From: JALZEG01 sp046263255
Lineage (GTDB): Bacteria; Actinomycetota; CADDZG01; WHSQ01
Assembly (NCBI GenBank): GCA_046263255.1
Contig: JBHELD010000040.1
Span: forward strand, 1-64,000
Length of the DNA: 64,000 nt
Direction: 5' to 3'
Shown here piece by piece: positions 8,328-17,481 of the stretch; the stretch's first letter is position 1, and each line of letters starts with the position of its first letter. A program made the position numbers and the translations under genes. Under the pieces are notes generated by a model that saw only the letters and a list, made by a program, of their open reading frames with translations, was not told the origin of the DNA and did not search any database.

Positions 8328-9704
8328 ATGGCTTTCGTGAGGCAGGGGAAGGTCTTCGCCTGGATCGTGATCCTGGCCACGGGCGGGCTGATGGCGTGGT
8401 CCGTCTCGGAGAGCCACGGCGCCGGGCCCGCGATCTCCACGTTCATCTTCTGGATCGCGCTTCTGGCGGCGGTCGAGCTCCTCCCGGTCTCGCTCGGATT
8501 CGGGACCGAGGTGACTATGGCGTTCCCGATCTACCTCGCGCTCGCGATCCTCTTCCGCGACCAGATCTGGGTCGTGATGGTTATCACGGGCATCGGGTCG
8601 ACGGATCCTCGGGAGCTCAAGCGAGAGATCCCCCTGTGGCGCGCGCTCTTCAACCGCGCGCAGAGCGTCCTGTCGGTCGCGGCCGCGTGCGCGGTGGTCA
8701 GTGCCTACGACGGCAACATCTTCACGTTCCCCACCGGGACGATCGTGATCGGCGCCGCGGCGCTGTCGCGGCTCGTGTTGAACTTCGGTCTCGTCGCGAC
8801 GATGGTCCGCCTGTACTACGAGCAGCCGGTCTCGCAGGCGATACGCAGCCTCCTGCCCGACCCGATCGCCGGTTTCTTCATCTCGTACCTGCTGCTTGCA
8901 GGTCTCGGCGTAGTGACCGCTCTGGCGTACGAGGAGTTCGGAGCGACCGCGGTCGCGGCGATCCTCATCCCGCTGTTCTTCGCGCGGCTGTCGATTCTCG
9001 GCGCCCGAGCCCAGCAGGAGCTCTCCGAGAAGCTCGCCCGGCAGCAGAAGGCCCTCCTCGAGGCGACAGAGAAGGTCTTCCAGGAGCGCGAGCGCGAGCG
9101 CAACCGGATCGCGGAGGACATCCACGACTCGAGCCTGCAGATGCTCGCCGCCGCGGCCTACGGGTGCGGCAACGCGGCCGAGCTCATCGGCGCCGGCGAT
9201 ACGGACGGCGCACGGCAGACGATCGTCAACGCGCGCGATGCCATCGACGGCGCGATCAAGGAGCTGCGGGCGTCGCTCGTGGACCTCCGCCGGTCGACGG
9301 TCGAGGACGGTGGCCTCATGGAGACCATCCACAACTACGTGGGACACGTCTCGACGCTGTGGGAGACAGAGGTGCGCGTGCAGGGCGGCGTGGTGTCGGA
9401 GCCTCCGCTCCCGGTGTCGCTCGCCGCGGTGCAGATCCTTCAGGAAGGGCTCGTCAACGCGTTGAAGCACGCGCAGAGCAGTACAGTCGTGATCGGCGTC
9501 GAGGAAGCCGACGGGTTCGTGCACATCGTGATCGAGGACGACGGCGCGGGCTTCGACCCCGCGTCCTCGGTGGACGACGAGCACCACGGGATGAGGTTGA
9601 TGAGAGAGCGGGCAGAACGAGTGGGCGGACGCATCGAGCTCGACACGCGCCCCGGTCAGGGGACGCGCCTGGAGGCCGTGCTGCCCGGGGGTCTCGCCGG
9701 ATGA
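8328..9704 (+). CDS. NarL-type sensor histidine kinase
   Basis: A 458-aa membrane kinase. Residues 1-222 carry about six to seven hydrophobic helices with no obvious extracellular sensor domain, followed by a coiled coil (224-258). The HisKA_3 domain has the phosphoacceptor H266 in ERNRIAEDIHDSSLQ, and the HATPase domain (about 365-455) has the N-box EGLVNALKHA and G-box DDGAGFD. It phosphorylates the downstream LuxR-type regulator, with which it shares an ATGA overlap. The frame extends upstream, but that start lies inside the terminator hairpin, so ATG 8328 is chosen. Confidence 0.9.
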   Translation: MAFVRQGKVFAWIVILATGGLMAWSVSESHGAGPAISTFIFWIALLAAVELLPVSLGFGTEVTMAFPIYLALAILFRDQIWVVMVITGIGSTDPRELKREIPLWRALFNRAQSVLSVAAACAVVSAYDGNIFTFPTGTIVIGAAALSRLVLNFGLVATMVRLYYEQPVSQAIRSLLPDPIAGFFISYLLLAGLGVVTALAYEEFGATAVAAILIPLFFARLSILGARAQQELSEKLARQQKALLEATEKVFQERERERNRIAEDIHDSSLQMLAAAAYGCGNAAELIGAGDTDGARQTIVNARDAIDGAIKELRASLVDLRRSTVEDGGLMETIHNYVGHVSTLWETEVRVQGGVVSEPPLPVSLAAVQILQEGLVNALKHAQSSTVVIGVEEADGFVHIVIEDDGAGFDPASSVDDEHHGMRLMRERAERVGGRIELDTRPGQGTRLEAVLPGGLAG

Positions 9705-10327
9705 GCCTGAAGACGCTGATCGCGGAAGACCACACGCTCGTGTCGCAGGGCCTCGAGGTGATGCTGTCGATGGCCGACGGCATCGATCTCGCCGGCGTCG
9801 TGTCGACCGGCGCGGCCGCGGTCGAACGGGCCGAGCGCGAGCACCTCGACGTCATCCTGATGGACGTGAACCTCGGCAAGGAGATGAACGGGATCGAAGC
9901 GACGAGGCTCGTGAAGGAGAGGTCGCCGGACACCCACGTGCTGATCCTCACGATGTTCACCGACCCCGGCACGGTGGCCGAGGCCGTGAAGGCCGGCGCC
10001 GACGGGTACCTGTCGAAGGGCGCGTCGAAGGAGGTCGTCGTCCAGGCGATCAAGGACGTCGCGGCGGGAAAGTCGGTGCTCGATCCGAACGTGACGGAGG
10101 GCATCTTCGGGCGCATCGGGGGCCGCGACCCCCAGGCCCTGACCGACCGGGAGCTGACGGTCCTGCAGGAGCTGACGCACGGCAAGTCGACGCGCGAGGT
10201 GGCCGAGCACATACACGTCTCGGAAGAGACCGTGAAGACGTACCTGAAGCAGATCTTCCGGAAGCTCGAGGTCCACGACCGGACCGAAGCGGTCGCGGAG
10301 GCCTTCCGTCGCGGGCTGGTCCACTAG
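9701..10327 (+). CDS. NarL/LuxR-family response regulator
   Basis: A 208-aa regulator. The receiver (1-120) has the acidic pair E9-D10, phosphoacceptor D55 in VILMDVNLG and a conserved K near 105 (YLSKGAS). The LuxR-type helix-turn-helix (about 143-205) contains LTDRELTVLQEL and VSEETVKTYLKQIFRKLEVHDRTEAV. Translational coupling to the kinase (ATGA) makes it the cognate partner. Target genes are unknown. Confidence 0.94.
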   Translation: MSLKTLIAEDHTLVSQGLEVMLSMADGIDLAGVVSTGAAAVERAEREHLDVILMDVNLGKEMNGIEATRLVKERSPDTHVLILTMFTDPGTVAEAVKAGADGYLSKGASKEVVVQAIKDVAAGKSVLDPNVTEGIFGRIGGRDPQALTDRELTVLQELTHGKSTREVAEHIHVSEETVKTYLKQIFRKLEVHDRTEAVAEAFRRGLVH

Positions 10328-10344
10328 GCGGCTCGCTATCCGGG

Positions 10345-10533
10345 CCGCCTGGACGTGCCGCATCGGGCGCAGGCGCGCCCTTGCTCGCCCAGTGCTCGTT
10401 CAGCGCCTTCTGGACCTTCACGTACCACGGGGATCACGAAGAGGCGGACCCAGAACGCCGTCGCTGCGCTGACGGGGCTCTGCCGTCCGTCCCGCTCGTA
10501 CATCCGCCGTATCTCGATCGGCAGAAGTAGCGC
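10345..10533 (-). pseudogene. Decayed C-terminal fragment of a DUF4234-like membrane protein
   Basis: Just below the LmeA stop codon, one minus-strand frame reads LLPIEIRRMYERDG ... FWVRLFVIP. It continues in another frame as WYVKVQKALNEHW before losing sense. The text resembles the C terminus of DUF4234 proteins. The frame break (about 10427) and lack of an N-terminal half mean it is a remnant. Family assignment is tentative. Confidence 0.35.
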
Positions 10534-11220
10534 CTACAGCGAGAGCCGCAGCTCCCGCAGCGCGAACGTCAGGTCCAGACGGCCGCGGGCGACGCCGGCG
10601 CTCTCGAGCTCGATCCCCTCCACGAACACGGGTATCGGTATCCGCAGCACGCCGAGCGGCGCGGGCGCCTCGATCACGAGGTCCGAGCCCTCGGGCCTCA
10701 CCCCGTCGGCCGGCACCTCGACCGTCTGCTCCCCCGCCGGCGCGAGCCCGGGAGCGGTCCCGGTAACGCGCACCGCGCCGTCCAGCAGCGTCAGCCTCAC
10801 GTCGTAGTGAGCGGGCACCAGCCGGTTCAGCGACGCCTGACCGATGACCGCGCTCCCCGAGCCGCCCGCCGCCGCGACCTCCCTGTCGGGGTCGTCGCCC
10901 CACAGCTCACCCGACACCGCGACGTCGCGCAGATCGAGCCGGACCGAGTCGACGCGGACCTCCGTCCCCTGCGCGACCGAGGCGTCCGAGAACCCGCCGC
11001 TGCGCACGTCCCGGGCCTCGACCGTGACGGAGTCGAAGCTGCGGTCCTTCAGGTGGAGCAGGAACGGGAACCCGCCGAGCCCGACTTCCACCGGGCCGTT
11101 GAAGCCGCGCCGCGACGAGAGGGCTCGGCCCGCGAGGTTCTCGACGAGCAGACGCGCGCCGACGTCCGCGACGACGAGCAGCACCACCACGCCCAGCACG
11201 GTCCGTACGAGCCACTTCAC
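10534..11220 (-). CDS. LmeA/DUF2993-family phospholipid-binding protein
   Basis: A 228-aa protein anchored by an N-terminal hydrophobic segment (residues 2-22, VKWLVRTVLGVVVLLVV). The ectodomain matches DUF2993 in layout: GLGGFPFLLHLKDRSFDSVTVEARDV near 45-70 and a repeated beta pattern to the end. The mycobacterial LmeA protein binds phosphatidylinositol and affects lipomannan elongation in the periplasm; a related envelope role is inferred. GTG at 11220 is chosen because the upstream extension is Arg-rich and overlaps the next gene. Confidence 0.8.
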   Translation of the reverse strand: MKWLVRTVLGVVVLLVVADVGARLLVENLAGRALSSRRGFNGPVEVGLGGFPFLLHLKDRSFDSVTVEARDVRSGGFSDASVAQGTEVRVDSVRLDLRDVAVSGELWGDDPDREVAAAGGSGSAVIGQASLNRLVPAHYDVRLTLLDGAVRVTGTAPGLAPAGEQTVEVPADGVRPEGSDLVIEAPAPLGVLRIPIPVFVEGIELESAGVARGRLDLTFALRELRLSL

Positions 11221-11245
11221 ACGCCGAAGATACGCCGCGATCTCG

Positions 11246-12457
11246 TCAGCGCGCAGGCACGCGCTGGTGGCGCTCGAGCCAGGCCACGATCTCCGGCCAC
11301 GTCGTCGCACGGGCCGCCGAGCCCGCCACCATCGACACGTGTCCGCTCGCCGCGTTCACGATCGTCACGTCGAGCCCTCTACGGGTCGAGAGGACGTGGC
11401 TCGAGCCGCTCGGAGTGATGTGGTCGCGCTCGGGGATCAGCACGAGGATCGGCGCCTTCACGTTCTCGAGCCGCGCGACGCCGCCCCCGAGCTCGAGGGT
11501 CCCCGCGACGAGCGCGTTCGTGCGGAAGAGCGCGACGAGGTCGAAGAACATCTGTCCCGGCAGCCGCCGGTGCTCCCACACCCAGCGCGCGATGGGGCCG
11601 TACGTCGTCCGGAAGGCCTTGTCGCGGCGCCGGCGCAGCGCCCCGAACGTCGTACGGATCGCCTGGGGCTTCAGCACGTGGAAGCTCTCGCGGACGGCGG
11701 CGGCGGGGACGCAACCGGACCCGTCGAGGAGGTAGACGGGCTTGAACCACCGGTGCGCGATCAGCGGTTGGAGCCCCGAAGGGATCGCGAAGTCGACGGG
11801 TGCTGCGAGCAGCGCGAGCGACCGGACGTGCTCGTGCGGGAACGCGGCCGCGCGCATCAGGCACAGCGTCCCGCCGAAGCAGTAGCCGACGAGGTGGAGC
11901 GCCTCCGCGGGAGCCTGCTTCAGCACGGCCGTCTCCGCGCGCACAAGCGTCTCGAGATAGCTCCCGAGCCCGCGCGGGGCCTCTCTGCGTCCGGCGTCTC
12001 CCCAGTCGAGCAGGAAGACGTCGAAGCCCTCCGCGACGAGCGCCGCCACGAAGCTCCGCTCGGGCGTGAGGTCGAGGATCCACGGCTGTGACACGACCGC
12101 GTGCACGATCAGCACCGGCTCCGCGTGCTTGACCTCGCCGCGAAAGCGGAACAACGAGGCGGGTCCGTCGCGCCACACGATCTCGCCGGGCGTGGTGCCG
12201 ACCGCGGCCTTGCGGGTGCCGAGGAGCACGTCGATCGCGTGCGGCCATCCTGCGAGCGTCAGCGGCGTGCGCAGCCACAGCGACCGGTACCAGCGCCACA
12301 GACGCCGCACCGGCCCGGCGCGGACGAGACGAGCTTTCGTCTTGCGCGTCGCCAACAGCCAGTTGAGGCCCAGGAGCGACAGCGCGAAAGCGAACGCGAG
12401 CGCGATCGACCCCGCCAGCAACGCCCACGGATCCGCCCGCGCGATGAGGTCGCTCAT
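11246..12457 (-). CDS. PhaC-like alpha/beta hydrolase with Cys nucleophile
   Basis: A 403-aa protein. An N-terminal membrane helix (12-35) precedes an alpha/beta hydrolase core. The nucleophile elbow is G191-Y-C193-F-G-G, i.e. Cys rather than Ser, as in polyhydroxyalkanoate synthases. Asp in IPERDHITP and His in ASGHVSMV complete a Cys-Asp-His triad. It is therefore closer to class III PhaC (polymerising 3-hydroxyacyl-CoA) than to esterases, but no PhaE, PhaA or PhaB neighbours occur. It could act in polymer or acyl transfer. A TTG nine bases upstream is an alternative start. Confidence 0.78.
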   Translation of the reverse strand: MSDLIARADPWALLAGSIALAFAFALSLLGLNWLLATRKTKARLVRAGPVRRLWRWYRSLWLRTPLTLAGWPHAIDVLLGTRKAAVGTTPGEIVWRDGPASLFRFRGEVKHAEPVLIVHAVVSQPWILDLTPERSFVAALVAEGFDVFLLDWGDAGRREAPRGLGSYLETLVRAETAVLKQAPAEALHLVGYCFGGTLCLMRAAAFPHEHVRSLALLAAPVDFAIPSGLQPLIAHRWFKPVYLLDGSGCVPAAAVRESFHVLKPQAIRTTFGALRRRRDKAFRTTYGPIARWVWEHRRLPGQMFFDLVALFRTNALVAGTLELGGGVARLENVKAPILVLIPERDHITPSGSSHVLSTRRGLDVTIVNAASGHVSMVAGSAARATTWPEIVAWLERHQRVPAR

Positions 12458-12501
12458 CCGCGACAACCCTAGCGGCGAGGCTATATACGGCCGTCGGGGA
12501 C

Positions 12502-13131
12502 TCAGCCGCGGTGCGGGTCGGCGAGCAGCCGGTTGACCGCGTCGAGGGTCGCACGCGCCGTCGCGTCGTGCTCGTCGAGCGTGACGAGCGAAGACCCGAG
12601 CAGCAGGTCGTGGGGCCGCCCGATGGCCACGGCGGCGATCCGGCAGTCGCCCATCTCGACGAAGTCGGCGGATCCGAGCTCGATCGGGTCGTCGATGAGC
12701 TGGCGGACCGCGTCGAGCACGGCCTGAGCGACCGAGCGCGGCTCGAACCTCCTCCCGGCGGGTGAGTCGTCCTCCCCGATCAACAGGTCCCCGTCGAGCT
12801 CCAGGATCACCTGCGCGGTGAACCGGTCGCCGGAGCGCTTCGTCGCGAGGCTCGACAGCTTGCGCCGCCTCGGGCGGTCGCCGGGCCTTCCCGCGCCCGT
12901 CGCCTTCATGACCTCGATCGCGTGAGGGTCGAGCTGCTCGCCGAGATGGGCCCAGACCATCCCCTGGATCTCGGTCATGACGTCGCTCGGATCCCTCTCG
13001 GGGACGACGAGCACGCGCACCGATTCGAGGCCTGCCGCGCTCGAATCGACCCGCGCCGCGCGCACGCCGCGCAGGGCTGCGAGAGCAACCTCCAGCTCGG
13101 TGACCTGGGGTGGAGCGGCGTTCGGCGTCAT
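12502..13131 (-). CDS. Conserved hypothetical protein, paralog of the 6 kb gene
   Basis: A 209-aa soluble protein with the same plan as the protein at 5942-6646. An N-terminal small alpha/beta domain (ELEVALAALRGVRAARVDS ... VRVLVVPERDP) precedes a basic linker (RPRRRKLSS) and a C-terminal domain ending ATARATLDAVNRLL. The paralog ends AAVRALLHAVNRKL. AGAGGA lies five bases before the ATG. Function is unknown; the two may form a heteromer or be specialised duplicates. Confidence 0.7.
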   Translation of the reverse strand: MTPNAAPPQVTELEVALAALRGVRAARVDSSAAGLESVRVLVVPERDPSDVMTEIQGMVWAHLGEQLDPHAIEVMKATGAGRPGDRPRRRKLSSLATKRSGDRFTAQVILELDGDLLIGEDDSPAGRRFEPRSVAQAVLDAVRQLIDDPIELGSADFVEMGDCRIAAVAIGRPHDLLLGSSLVTLDEHDATARATLDAVNRLLADPHRG

Positions 13132-13193
13132 CGATTCCTCTTGTGCTCCGGGACGAAGAAGAAGGTTAGCTCCGCTTCGTCTGGTTCCTCCTT

Positions 13194-15074
13194 CTAGGCC
13201 GTCGATTCGAACGAAACCAGGATGCTGTACTGCCCCGCCGGGACGAGGTACGAGAAGCGTGCGACGACCTCACCGCCGGGAGCGAGGACGACGTCGATCG
13301 GCGAGGAGCGAAGTCGCGCGACGAGGCGCGCGCCCTCGTACACCTCGTGGACGAGCCGCCCCCGGACCGCCAGGCGCTTCGCTTCCGCCGTGTTGCGCAA
13401 CGTAATGCGGTTGACGATCGCGCCGCGGGCGGTGGTCAGGTCGACGAGGAGCTCGGAGCCCTCGTCTGCGTCGAACCGCGTCCCGGAGCTCGCCGCAGTG
13501 ATGCCCCCGGCGGCCTCGTCCCACGCGAAAGAGATCGTGTTGTCGCCCCGCCGGGATGCCTGCGTCTCGACCGGCAGGTCCTCCAGCTCGGTCTCGACGG
13601 TGCGGACGACGCGTACAGGCGCGGCGTCTGCGGGCGCACTCTCCGTGGCGGGGGCGGCGACGGCCGGAGGCGCGGTGGGCGGCGCGGTCGTGGGTGGCGG
13701 CGGCGTGGCCGTGGGAGGCGGCGACGCCGGTGGGGACGTGGGCGCCGGCGTACCGGGGTCGTCCCCCTCGTCTTCCCCGCGCACGATGCGCTCGCCCTTG
13801 ACCTCGGTCTCCTCGTCGGCGCGCGGGTCGTCGGTGCCGAACGTCCGCGGTGTCGCTCCGCGGGCCGCGCCCGGCCCGGAGTCGTCGCCTCCGGAGACGC
13901 ACGCGACCCCGACGACGGCTGCGAGGAGCGCAGCCGCGATCGCCTTGTGCGACGAATGGTGCGCGAGGCCGGCCCCGACGACGATCAGCGCTCCGGCGAA
14001 GACGAACAGGATCCCGGCGAAGACGATCCTGGAGATCGAGGCCCCCGTCAGGGGGAGGACGACCGGCTGCGTTGCGGAGGCGGACGAGGGCTCGGAGGGC
14101 GCGGGGTCGACGAACGTCACCACTCGCTCCTCGATCGGGGCGAAGGGAGGATTGGCGATGTCGCGCGGCCCCTCTGCGGCGAGGAACGACTCGCTGGTCG
14201 AGCGCACGGTCTCGGTCGTGCCGATCAGCCCGCGCACGGAGTTCACGGCGCGGAGGTCCCCCGCGGCGGCGGCGCGACCGTCCCACGGAAGCGTCACCGA
14301 GGAGCCCGCCGGCAGGGACCCGACGTTCCACACGATGTCGTGCCGCCCCCCGCTCTCCCCGATCTGGACGGCCTCGACCTCGTCGACGAGGTCGACCGAG
14401 ACCACGTCGACCTCCTGAGGCGCCACGTCGACGACGAGCACGTCGTCGAGGTCGTCGTCGCCCTCGTTCGAGACCGTGACCTCGTAGCGCACCATCGATC
14501 CGACCTGCGCGAGGACGTCCCGCGTGCGGCTCGTCACCGCCAGGACGGCGTCACCGCCGCCCTCGACCACGTTCACCGAGACCGAATCCGTCGCGGTGGC
14601 TCCGTCGGCGGTGGCGGTGGCGGACACGACGGCGCCCGCGGCCGCTCCGGCGGCGCGCACCGTGATCTGGGCGACCGCGGACTCGGCGGGTTCGAGGGGG
14701 CCGAGCTCGATCGTGTACGTGCCGCCGCTCGCCGCTCCCTCGGGGAAGGAGGAGACGACGTCGAGCTGCGCCGGAAGGACGAGCTCGACCGAAGCCGCCG
14801 CGGTCGCAGCGGTGCCGGTGTTCGCGACCTGCGCGACCAGCAGCGTCTCGTCGCCGACCGCGACGGTCGCGGGCTCCGCCGCGAGAACCAGCGAGAGCGA
14901 TGCGGTCGCGGCCTCCGCGGCGGAAGAGGAAGCGACTGCCGAGGGCGCGGCGGACGCGCCCGATCCGCTGGGGGAGGGCGACGGCGTCTGCGCCACCGCC
15001 GCCGGCACGACGACGAACGCGACCGACGCGAGGAGCAGCAAGGCTGCCGCCGAAGCCACGCGAGAGCGGATCAC
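13194..15074 (-). CDS. Large secreted/surface protein with DUF11-like repeats and internal LPLTG
   Basis: A 626-aa protein with a signal peptide (1-28) and an Ala/Ser/Pro linker. Two beta-sandwich domains of the DUF11/CARDB type follow (about 60-170 and 175-290; e.g. LAVTSRTRDVLAQVGSMVRY). At ~342 there is LPLTGAS, then a hydrophobic helix (IVFAGILFVFAGALIVVGAG), a second hydrophobic segment and VACVSGG. The layout to this point looks like a sortase-anchored protein, but another ~230 residues follow: an acidic stretch, a Pro/Thr-rich spacer and a C-terminal beta domain. It may be a fusion of an LPxTG protein with a second exported protein. No sortase is in the window. Confidence 0.75.
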   Translation of the reverse strand: MIRSRVASAAALLLLASVAFVVVPAAVAQTPSPSPSGSGASAAPSAVASSSAAEAATASLSLVLAAEPATVAVGDETLLVAQVANTGTAATAAASVELVLPAQLDVVSSFPEGAASGGTYTIELGPLEPAESAVAQITVRAAGAAAGAVVSATATADGATATDSVSVNVVEGGGDAVLAVTSRTRDVLAQVGSMVRYEVTVSNEGDDDLDDVLVVDVAPQEVDVVSVDLVDEVEAVQIGESGGRHDIVWNVGSLPAGSSVTLPWDGRAAAAGDLRAVNSVRGLIGTTETVRSTSESFLAAEGPRDIANPPFAPIEERVVTFVDPAPSEPSSASATQPVVLPLTGASISRIVFAGILFVFAGALIVVGAGLAHHSSHKAIAAALLAAVVGVACVSGGDDSGPGAARGATPRTFGTDDPRADEETEVKGERIVRGEDEGDDPGTPAPTSPPASPPPTATPPPPTTAPPTAPPAVAAPATESAPADAAPVRVVRTVETELEDLPVETQASRRGDNTISFAWDEAAGGITAASSGTRFDADEGSELLVDLTTARGAIVNRITLRNTAEAKRLAVRGRLVHEVYEGARLVARLRSSPIDVVLAPGGEVVARFSYLVPAGQYSILVSFESTA

Positions 15075-15280
15075 GTCGGTCTCCTGTCATGCCGGGTCGC
15101 TTGCTGGAAAAGAATGGTATAGGCCCGAACGCCCCGCCGCCTAGTGCGCTTTCTGCTTAGGGCTCGGACGGACTATCCGCCGGCGGTTCCCAACCGTAGG
15201 GGATTTCTGTGATTGCAGTCAACGTCTGAGCATCAATGTCTGCTTAGTCCGTTTATTGGGAACGTATCCTCACGCGCGCC

Positions 15281-15772
15281 ATGGACTTCTCCCTCGAGCA
15301 CTCCTTCGACGCCCCCGTCCACTCCCTCGCGACCACTTTGCTCGACCGGGGGTTCCAGGACTCGTTGGGCGACATCGGCGCGCTCGCCGAGCGCAAGGTC
15401 CTCTCCCAGAAGAAGACCGCGGGTGGAGGCGTCGTCCGCAGGGTCCGGTGCGTGCTGGACGTCGACGTCTCCGGCATCGCCCGGACGCTCATGGGGGACG
15501 GCGACCCCTCCTGGGTGGAGGAAGCGACGTGGGACCCCGACGGCTCGCGGTGGGAGTGGGTGATCCATCCGGAGGTCGCGGCGCACCTCCTGTCCGCGTC
15601 CGGCGTGATCGACCTCTCCGGCGACTCGCGGCGTTCGAGGCGGCGCGTGTCCGGGCGCATCAAGGTCAACGTCCCTCTCTACGGGGGCCGCGTCGAGAGC
15701 TGGATCCGCGACGGGATCGAGGCCGCCTACGACGAGGAGGCGGCGCGCCTCTCGGAGTGGATGGCGCGGTGA
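15281..15772 (+). CDS. DUF2505 (SRPBCC-like) domain protein
   Basis: A 163-aa protein matching DUF2505, an actinobacterial family with a START/SRPBCC-like hydrophobic-cavity fold. It opens MDFSLEHSFDAPVH (typical beta-1) and contains the conserved patterns VRRVRCVLDVDVSG and GRIKVNVPLYGGRVESWI before the C-terminal helix. Such folds bind small hydrophobic ligands, but none is known here. It is a single gene with a 200-bp upstream region. Confidence 0.8.
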   Translation: MDFSLEHSFDAPVHSLATTLLDRGFQDSLGDIGALAERKVLSQKKTAGGGVVRRVRCVLDVDVSGIARTLMGDGDPSWVEEATWDPDGSRWEWVIHPEVAAHLLSASGVIDLSGDSRRSRRRVSGRIKVNVPLYGGRVESWIRDGIEAAYDEEAARLSEWMAR

Positions 15773-15874
15773 GAGCGGGTCTTGCCGTCGCCCTCGCGAC
15801 GGCAGCGCGACGACGTAGGTGACGGGGCCGGCGACAGACGAGGCCCGGCCGGACTGGTAGCCCTGATGCTTCTC

Positions 15875-15901
15875 GTTACGAGATCGAAACACGGGGGAAA
15901 C
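15875..15901 (+). promoter_or_regulatory. GlnR box upstream of glnA
   Basis: GTTAC-N6-GAAAC-N6-GAAAC, exactly the spacing of the actinobacterial GlnR a/b-site consensus (gTnAc-n6-GaAAc). It lies 74 bases before the glnA start codon and predicts nitrogen-responsive control by the GlnR-type regulator at 33688-34383. Confidence 0.8.
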
Positions 15902-15975
15902 CGACGGGAAATGGCCCCCGCGTAGGCTGGCCGGCAGACGATCCGGGACCGAGCTATCCACGAGGAGGAGACCGT

Positions 15976-17400
15976 ATGGCAGCCAGTCCGTCCGACGTCT
16001 TGAAGCTGGGGCAGCAGAGCGGCGCCCAGTTCGTAGACATCCGGTTCTCCGACCTCCCCGGTCTCATGCAGCACTTCTCGATGCCGTTCGACGAGTTCAC
16101 CGAGGACGCCTTCGAGGAGGGGTTCGGCTTCGACGGGTCGTCGATCCGGGGCTTCCAGGAGATCCAGGAGTCGGACATGATCCTGGTTCCCGACGCGGAC
16201 ACGGCGGTCATGGACCCGTTCCGCACGCATCCCACGATGGTCGTCCACGCGTTCGTGAAGGACCCGCTGACGGGCGAGTTCTACACGCGCGACCCCCGCT
16301 ACGTCGCGCGCAAGGCCGAGGACTACCTGAAGGGCACGGGGATCGCCGACGTCGCCTACTTCGGGCCCGAGGCGGAGTTCTACATCTTCGACTCGATCCG
16401 CTTCGACCAGAACCAGCACTCCTCGTACCACTTCATCGGCGCGGTCGAGGGCGTGTGGAACTCGGGGGCCGAGGAGGGCGGCCGGAACCTCGGGTACAAG
16501 CCGCGCTACAAGGAGGGATACTTCCCGGTCCCGCCGATGGACCACTACCAGGATCTGCGCAGCGAGATGGTGCTGACGCTGCGGGACCTCGGGATCCCGG
16601 TCGAGGTGCACCACCACGAGGTCGGAACGGCCGGGCAGTCCGAGATCGACATGGGCTTCGGCGCGCTGCTCGATATGTGCGACCGGTTGATGCTCTACAA
16701 GTACGTCGTCAAGAACGTCGCGCTCCGCCACGGCAAGACCGTGACGTTCATGCCGAAACCGATCTTCCAGGACAACGGCTCGGGCATGCACGTGCACCAG
16801 TCGCTGTGGAAGGACGACGAGCCGCTCTTCTGGGACGAGCTCGGGTACGCGCAGCTGTCGGACACCGCGCGCTGGTACATAGGGGGCCTGCTCGAGCACG
16901 CGCCGGCGCTCCTGGCGCTGTGCGCGCCGACGACGAACTCGTTCAAGAGGCTGGTGCCGGGCTACGAGGCCCCCGTCAACCTCGTCTACAGCCAGCGCAA
17001 CCGCTCCGCCGCCGTCAGGATCCCGCTGTACTCGAAGTCGCCCAAGAGCAAGCGCGTCGAGTTCCGCTGCCCCGACGCGGCGTGCAACCCGTACCTCGCG
17101 TTCCCCGCGCTGCTGATGGCGGGACTGGACGGGATCAAGAACAAGACCGAGCCCCCGGAGCCGGTGGACAAGGACCTCTACGAGCTGCCGCCGGAGGAGC
17201 TGGCGAACGTGCCGCAGGTGCCGGGCTCGCTCGACGCGGCGCTGGACGCGCTCGAGGCGGACCACGACTTCCTGCTGCAGGGCGGCGTGTTCACGCAGGA
17301 CGTGATCGACCACTGGATCGACTACAAGAGGGCCCACGAGGTCGACGAGCTGCGCCTGCGCCCGCACCCGTGGGAGTTCTACCTGTACTACGACATCTAG
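15976..17400 (+). CDS. glnA: Glutamine synthetase type I (beta, adenylylation-type)
   Basis: A 474-aa GSI subunit that makes glutamine from glutamate, ammonia and ATP as a dodecamer. It has the metal-binding segment FGPEAEFYIFD, the NGSGMHVHQS loop, the NRSAAVRIP catalytic strand and the adenylylation loop DKDLYELPPEE with Y402 equivalent to E. coli Tyr397. The adenylylating enzyme GlnE is encoded 800 bases downstream, so covalent control is likely. GAGGAGGAGACC lies just before the ATG and a GlnR box lies further upstream. Confidence 0.98.
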   Translation: MAASPSDVLKLGQQSGAQFVDIRFSDLPGLMQHFSMPFDEFTEDAFEEGFGFDGSSIRGFQEIQESDMILVPDADTAVMDPFRTHPTMVVHAFVKDPLTGEFYTRDPRYVARKAEDYLKGTGIADVAYFGPEAEFYIFDSIRFDQNQHSSYHFIGAVEGVWNSGAEEGGRNLGYKPRYKEGYFPVPPMDHYQDLRSEMVLTLRDLGIPVEVHHHEVGTAGQSEIDMGFGALLDMCDRLMLYKYVVKNVALRHGKTVTFMPKPIFQDNGSGMHVHQSLWKDDEPLFWDELGYAQLSDTARWYIGGLLEHAPALLALCAPTTNSFKRLVPGYEAPVNLVYSQRNRSAAVRIPLYSKSPKSKRVEFRCPDAACNPYLAFPALLMAGLDGIKNKTEPPEPVDKDLYELPPEELANVPQVPGSLDAALDALEADHDFLLQGGVFTQDVIDHWIDYKRAHEVDELRLRPHPWEFYLYYDI

Positions 17401-17481
17401 ATCGACCCGCGTCCGCTCATTGAGCGGAAACCGTCGCGGTGCGTACGCCGTTGCTCGACGAGGAGGGCTAGAGTCGGCCCC

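Noticed and set aside
13347..15122. Long plus-strand frame opposite the surface protein
   Set aside because: Arg/Gly-rich shadow of the real minus-strand gene, with no recognisable domains; likewise the long frames opposite glnA (15727-17955), glnE (19205-21145) and the first membrane protein (585-1994).
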